Origin: an uncultured Bacteroides sp.
GTDB lineage: Bacteria > Bacteroidota > Bacteroidia > Bacteroidales > Bacteroidaceae
Direction: 5' to 3'
Assembly (NCBI GenBank): GCA_900766005.1
Contig: CAAFTU010000054.1
Location: 124,001 to 188,000, forward strand
DNA length: 64,000 bases
Shown here piece after piece: positions 59,835 to 64,000 of this stretch; within the stretch, counting starts at the first letter, position 1, and each line of letters starts with the position of its first letter. The translations under genes were made by a program, and so were the position numbers. The notes below the pieces were generated by a model. It searched no databases, was not told the origin of the DNA, and saw nothing but the letters and a program-made list of their open reading frames with translations.

Positions 59835-62090
59835 TTAATACAGTTTTTCAATTGTAGCACCGATATAATAGTGCAATAAAATCTCTTGGTAGGAATAGCC
59901 CTGTTCACCCATCACGGCAGCACCGATCTGACAGAGTCCTACACCATGTCCCCAGCCTGCTCCGGTAAGGGTGAAGCGGCCCGGTATTCCTTCGGAAGAC
60001 ACTTCTTCTTTGTCGATGACAAAGGCCGAACTGTATAGATGAGACGGTGATAAAATACGTCTGATTTCCAGTTCTTTTCCGATGGTCAGTGTACGCTTGG
60101 TTCCCACAATCTTCAGTTTCCACAACCGGGCAGACGTACCTCTGGCCACCGGAATCATATCCAGAATCTGTCCGAAGTCTATTCCCGAACGGCGGTGGAT
60201 CAATTCCGACAGTTCCTCTTGTGTGTAGCTCACTTTCCAGCGGTAGAAGTCGGTTGTCTCCTGATCGTAGTTGTTGAGTACCTGAGACAGAATCTGTTTG
60301 TCGGTGGTATTGCAAAATGCGTCGGGGGCCGTACGTATCCATTGCTCAGCCTGATCCTCCTGTGTGAGGTCGGGCAGGGTCATGTCTGCTTTCCAGTCTC
60401 TTTGCTTCAGCAGATACGGGTGTTTCACATCTTCCCAGCAATACTGGAACTCTTCGAAAGCTCCTCCGCAACATTTGGAGAAACGGGCGTCGCAGATCGT
60501 ATTGCCCGACATCAATGTTTCTCCGCGAGTGGCTTCGATGGCTTCGCGCACTTGCGGTGTAGAGGCACGGGTGATGCCTTGGTAGCGTTGGCAATGGTCG
60601 TCGGCACAGACATCAAACAGGGTATGGTCTTCGCGGTCGTACCAGCGGATTTGCTCCTCGTCTGTAGCCGTGTAGGCTGTTTCGCCGGCCGGAAGAGTTT
60701 GCTTGTTGGTGTTTCTCAACTGCGCCAGCAGCCAGCTGCGCGAAATCACTGCATGAGCCTTTAACAGCTCGGCTGAGGCAGTGGCACTCATTTCCGAGGA
60801 AATGACACTGGTGAGATAATCCTCCACGTGAATGACATTGACAGCCGTCAGCTTTCCGTTGTCCACAATGAGTTTCAAGGCTCCTTGGAAACGCTGGTTT
60901 TCTTTACGTTCCCAATGAAAATTGATGCCGATGACCACATCCGTCAATTCAAAAGAATCGGTGTCGGGCGACAGCGGAGCAAACAGCAGTTCGTCGTAGC
61001 GTTTTCCGTTCCATTCTATTTGTCCGTCGGCAAAGGCCGCCTTTTGCTTGCCGCTTACCGGTTGGCCTTCTTGTTGATATGGAGTGCTGAACGCAAATTC
61101 GATGGAAGGGGCAGACAAGATGCCGACCTGCACTTTCGGTTCGTTGGCTTGCCGGATGCGTTGGGCTACTTTATCCATTTCTGTGGACGGCAGACAAACT
61201 TCTTCCAATATCTGCTGGATGTGGGCAGCTGTAATCTTGTGAAAATCGGCTTCCACGGGCGTGATGAATACACCGCCCATATCCACAGAAGCCGGACTGC
61301 TGAGCAATTTTGCTTCCCCCTCTGCAAAATAGCACGAAGGGCGATGCTTGTCGCGTGGGAAGATAAAGATGACCCATTTGTCGGTATCGTATAAAGCCAG
61401 CAAGTTCATCATAGGCTCTGTTTCTCCTTCTTTCACAGGCAGCGACTGGTAGACGGTGCTGAACAGTGTTTCCGCATCTGCCGCTTTGCCAGACTCCAGA
61501 ACAAACGTGCTGCGCACGGGGTCGTCCAACTGCCACAGTGTGGCTGCTCCCTGCCGGGTAACCATGTGCTTCCCTTGTTCTTTCCATTCGGTCTCGATGG
61601 GCATGAAGCCGCGGGAGCCGGCCTGGAAATGCTGATGGTCTGGAGCAGAAGCTCCGCAGCGTGGGCCATTATAGAATATCGTATAGTCGCTCAATGCTTC
61701 AGCAAGTTGCAACATCTCTCCAAAGCGTCCCTCAATCCGCTGGTCTACATGTTCCTTGTCGGGAATCGTGAGGTGGCGCGGAAAGATGGGGAAAGGATTG
61801 ATGAGCAGCGAATAGTGGGTACCGAAAGGCACCTCTTGCTGTACGGCCGGCCGGTTGGCAGCACACAAAAAGCATTTCCGCTGACTGATGGTTTTGGCAT
61901 CCACCTTGGCTCCGGACGAAACCATACGAGCCGGGTTGAACTGGATCCGGTAGGTGTACGGTCCCACTTTGCATTCCTTTACCAGAACGCTGGCCAGCGC
62001 CTCGTAGTTGCCCCGTGCCTGTTCCCAGTTTTGCAGCTGACTTTCTAGCAACTGGGCCACTGCTTTATTTTTCGATTCTGTCATACTCAT
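59835..62090 (-). CDS. DUF4922 - SpoIID fusion protein
   Basis: Unusual 751-residue fusion. The N-terminal part (about 1-310) is DUF4922, a GalT/HIT-like fold with THYSLLINPFPIFPRHLTIPD and the histidine motif APDHQHFQAGSRG (about residues 149-161), which in HIT/GalT enzymes carries the nucleotidyl-transfer histidine. The C-terminal part (about 415-751) is SpoIID/LytB-like, with VEDYLTSVISSEMSA (catalytic Glu), ELLKAHAVISRSWLL, FSKCCGGAFEEFQYCWED and GAGWGHGVGLCQIGA. SpoIID strips glycan strands as a lytic transglycosylase. No signal peptide is seen. The ATG at 62090 overlaps the upstream stop (ATGA). Confidence 0.85.
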   Translation of the reverse strand: MSMTESKNKAVAQLLESQLQNWEQARGNYEALASVLVKECKVGPYTYRIQFNPARMVSSGAKVDAKTISQRKCFLCAANRPAVQQEVPFGTHYSLLINPFPIFPRHLTIPDKEHVDQRIEGRFGEMLQLAEALSDYTIFYNGPRCGASAPDHQHFQAGSRGFMPIETEWKEQGKHMVTRQGAATLWQLDDPVRSTFVLESGKAADAETLFSTVYQSLPVKEGETEPMMNLLALYDTDKWVIFIFPRDKHRPSCYFAEGEAKLLSSPASVDMGGVFITPVEADFHKITAAHIQQILEEVCLPSTEMDKVAQRIRQANEPKVQVGILSAPSIEFAFSTPYQQEGQPVSGKQKAAFADGQIEWNGKRYDELLFAPLSPDTDSFELTDVVIGINFHWERKENQRFQGALKLIVDNGKLTAVNVIHVEDYLTSVISSEMSATASAELLKAHAVISRSWLLAQLRNTNKQTLPAGETAYTATDEEQIRWYDREDHTLFDVCADDHCQRYQGITRASTPQVREAIEATRGETLMSGNTICDARFSKCCGGAFEEFQYCWEDVKHPYLLKQRDWKADMTLPDLTQEDQAEQWIRTAPDAFCNTTDKQILSQVLNNYDQETTDFYRWKVSYTQEELSELIHRRSGIDFGQILDMIPVARGTSARLWKLKIVGTKRTLTIGKELEIRRILSPSHLYSSAFVIDKEEVSSEGIPGRFTLTGAGWGHGVGLCQIGAAVMGEQGYSYQEILLHYYIGATIEKLY

Positions 62091-63550
62091 TCTCCTTTCT
62101 TGTTCAACGCGATACGTGCCTGCAGTTCCCATGTACGGATGCGGTCTTTATACAAGTTGTGTGCATTCATCTTGTTGATGTCCAATGAAGCATCGGAGTT
62201 ATCATCCCAGCGGCGGCAGTTATACACAACGTCATACACACGGCCAATCTGATAGTGGCGGGAGAAATTCAGTCCCAATGCATAGTCCTCGCCATAGCTG
62301 GTGTTGGGCACTTTGATTTCGCGGAGCATCGGGGTGTAGAATGCACGGGGAGCACCCAGACCGTTGATGCGCAGGGCATTGTTCCGTCCGTTCTCGGGTG
62401 TCCATTCCCGGTGATCGATGATGCCCGGAGCAATCATGTTCATGTTGAAGTCGGTCATCATATAGGTGCCCACCACCATTGCACAGTTTTGTTCGTAGAA
62501 AGCACGCACCATGGTAGTCAGTGTGTTTTCGTCTTTATATACATCGTCGCTGTCCAGCTGAACGGCAAATTTACCGCACTTCGGGTGATGCACGCCGACG
62601 TTCCAGCAACCGCCAATGCCCAAGTCATTCCGTTCGGGGATGAGGTGGATGAGTCGCTCGTCGTCTTTAAATTCGTCGATTGCCTCGGTAGTTCCGTCTG
62701 TAGAGTGGTTGTCGATGACAATCAGGTTGAACGGGAAATCCGTTTTCTGCGTCAGCACCGAACGGATGGCATCGCGGATGGTGCGGATACGGTTGCGTAC
62801 GGGGATAATGACTGAAGCTTCCACCTCAAATCCGGTGGCATCAAAAGCAATTTTTTGGAAGTCGGGAGCCAGGTAGCCGCCGATTTCTTTCAGGTGTTCC
62901 GTACAAGCCTGTTCCATCTCAATCTGACGGTTGCGGTTGCGCGGATCTACATAGTCGAAAATTTTCTCACCGCTGCGGCGGGTATCCAGTTCGACTTCTG
63001 TATATAGATATTCATTGATATGCATCAAGTCGCTCTTTTGGCTCAGTTTCAGACGCAAGTCATACCATCCGGCAAATGTGTAGTTCTGTTTCATGCGGCT
63101 GGCAGCTTCTTTCAGCTTACCGGTGTGAAACAGCAAGAGGGATCCGAAGTCGAAGTCATCTCTCAAGGAGCCGAATTGATAATCAATCACCGGAGCCTGT
63201 TTCTGAACATCTCCCGTGCGCTGATAGTGGTCGGCATATACCATACCTGCATCCGAGTCGGTGGCCAGCTGTGTCATGCGGTTCAGGGCGAACATACCCA
63301 GTGAAAGGGCCGTCTCTTTGGTGCAAAGCAGGGTGAAGGCCCCCGTTGCTTTTTCTGCCATAGCCTTCATGGTCTGGCTGCTGAAAGGATTGTCAATAGT
63401 CATCAGTTCGCATCCCGGAATGTTTTCTGCTCCTTCTTCGGCAGTCATCAGATATATTTCTTTCACTAAGCCTGTAGCTTGCAACTCATTTACACTATTC
63501 TCTACTTGTTCTTTTCCTGCATAAGGAAGAAAGCAACTGATTGTTTTCAT
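62087..63550 (-). CDS. Family 2 glycosyltransferase
   Basis: Cytosolic protein of 487 residues. The GT-A core lies at about 240-430: EASVIIPVRNRIRTIRDAI at its start, VQLDSDDVYKD as the DxD metal motif, YGEDYALGL as the ED motif and CRRWDDNSDAS as the final base motif. The N-terminal 230 residues (starting MKTISCFLPYAGKEQV) look like a second, degenerate GT-A or nucleotide-binding region without the DxD. No membrane segment is seen. It overlaps the DUF4922-SpoIID gene by 4 bp. Its acceptor is unknown; transfer onto a peptidoglycan fragment or surface glycan is a guess from context. Confidence 0.9.
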   Translation of the reverse strand: MKTISCFLPYAGKEQVENSVNELQATGLVKEIYLMTAEEGAENIPGCELMTIDNPFSSQTMKAMAEKATGAFTLLCTKETALSLGMFALNRMTQLATDSDAGMVYADHYQRTGDVQKQAPVIDYQFGSLRDDFDFGSLLLFHTGKLKEAASRMKQNYTFAGWYDLRLKLSQKSDLMHINEYLYTEVELDTRRSGEKIFDYVDPRNRNRQIEMEQACTEHLKEIGGYLAPDFQKIAFDATGFEVEASVIIPVRNRIRTIRDAIRSVLTQKTDFPFNLIVIDNHSTDGTTEAIDEFKDDERLIHLIPERNDLGIGGCWNVGVHHPKCGKFAVQLDSDDVYKDENTLTTMVRAFYEQNCAMVVGTYMMTDFNMNMIAPGIIDHREWTPENGRNNALRINGLGAPRAFYTPMLREIKVPNTSYGEDYALGLNFSRHYQIGRVYDVVYNCRRWDDNSDASLDINKMNAHNLYKDRIRTWELQARIALNKKGE

Positions 63551-63577
63551 ACGATATGGATTTATTTTATTAACGAT

Positions 63578-64000
63578 TTATTTTCTAACTTTTAAGATAC
63601 CTACCTCTCCGCTGGTAGCGGTAAACAGCACCTTGTTCTTGCCCAGCGGACAAACGGTATTGATGAGTGAATTACCCACCTTGTGTTTCCAGAGAAGGGC
63701 TCCGCTTCGTGCGTCCAGTGCAAACAGCAGTCCCTCTTTGGTGCTGCCATATACCGTTTGTTCTTTTTCCATCAGCATGGAAGGAGCATGTTCATACCCA
63801 AAGCCGACAGATGTGGCCCATACCTGTTTGGGCTTATCCTCTACAGCCGAATAGCAGACAATGCTGTCATTCATTGTTTTGGCATAGATACGCTCTCTGT
63901 CTTCCGAAATACCGATGCTTTCACGCACCTGCGACTGGTATGTGCGCCATACAGTTTCACCCGTTTCCCGGTTGATTGCCGTCAAGGCCCGTTTGGGGTC
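63578..64000 (-). CDS. PQQ-like beta-propeller repeat protein, C-terminal part (cut by window edge)
   Basis: The frame is open at base 64000, so only the last 140 residues are in the window. They form beta-propeller blades of the PQQ/BamB type: TAINRETGETVWRTY, YEHAPSMLMEKEQTVYGST, GLLFALDARSGALLWKHKVG and VLFTATSGEVGILKV, each with the Ala/Trp docking pattern. Such repeats serve as binding platforms in envelope proteins and also occur fused to metallophosphatases. The gene precedes the GT2 gene by 27 bp and is the first visible member of the salvage operon. The N-terminal part lies beyond the window. Confidence 0.85.
   Translation of the reverse strand, partial: DPKRALTAINRETGETVWRTYQSQVRESIGISEDRERIYAKTMNDSIVCYSAVEDKPKQVWATSVGFGYEHAPSMLMEKEQTVYGSTKEGLLFALDARSGALLWKHKVGNSLINTVCPLGKNKVLFTATSGEVGILKVRK

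Overview
This window is chromosomal DNA from a gut-type Bacteroidales bacterium, most likely Bacteroides or Phocaeicola. The evidence is the Bacteroidetes promoter signature (a -7 box TAnnTTTG, often with TTG or TTTG about 20 bp upstream), the lack of Shine-Dalgarno starts, many short-leader lipoproteins, a SusC/SusD pair, a two-gene glycine-lipid locus, the single-chain glycyl-tRNA synthetase and DUF families typical of this order. No plasmid, phage or insertion-sequence genes were seen.

Layout. 1-2692 (minus): start of the division/cell-wall cluster mraZ-rsmH-ftsL-ftsI', with a recognisable MraZ operator upstream. 3088-15129: housekeeping genes, namely a small unknown gene, glsA-glsB (glycine lipids), dgt, an operon dut / TPR lipoprotein / DUF4292 lipoprotein / EnvC-like M23 factor, an M20 deacylase, an acyl-CoA synthetase and prfB with an intact programmed +1 frameshift. 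15214-17260: a 43-residue membrane protein, a CYTH phosphohydrolase and an MgtC/DUF4010 membrane protein. 17420-24885: a probable nucleic-acid-scavenging locus, with two exported nucleases divergent from a TonB receptor, a DUF5689 lipoprotein and a multidomain surface lipoprotein. 24886-25691 is a non-coding mosaic of short direct repeats, several families sharing a 22-23 bp period, in front of an AAA-ATPase/PD-(D/E)XK gene; a second exported nuclease lipoprotein follows. 28223-29878 is an AT-rich pair: a C10 (streptopain-like) protease and a small lipoprotein that may be its inhibitor.

30226-41083: a solitary TonB receptor, then a polysaccharide locus read on the minus strand (SusC, SusD and a 1201-residue GH3-GH144 fusion) that points to beta-1,2-glucan use. 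41280-48819 returns to ordinary genes: a PfkB kinase, tRNA-Leu(UAG), an S41 protease, a DUF3316 protein, parC, glycyl-tRNA synthetase and an FKBP lipoprotein.

49514-64000 (minus) is one tight, probably single operon for peptidoglycan (MurNAc) salvage, running off the right edge. In transcription order: a beta-propeller protein (partial), a GT2 glycosyltransferase, a DUF4922-SpoIID fusion, an AmpG-like permease, NamZ exo-muramidase, an FAD/Fe-S D-2-hydroxyacid dehydrogenase, MurT-like transporter, MurK-like kinase, MurQ etherase and a serine hydrolase-SGNH fusion. The MurNAc pathway reads end to end: NamZ releases MurNAc, MurT imports it, MurK phosphorylates it, and MurQ splits it into GlcNAc-6-P and D-lactate. 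The dehydrogenase is well placed to burn the D-lactate. Assignments rest on reading motifs and gene order; no database search was run.
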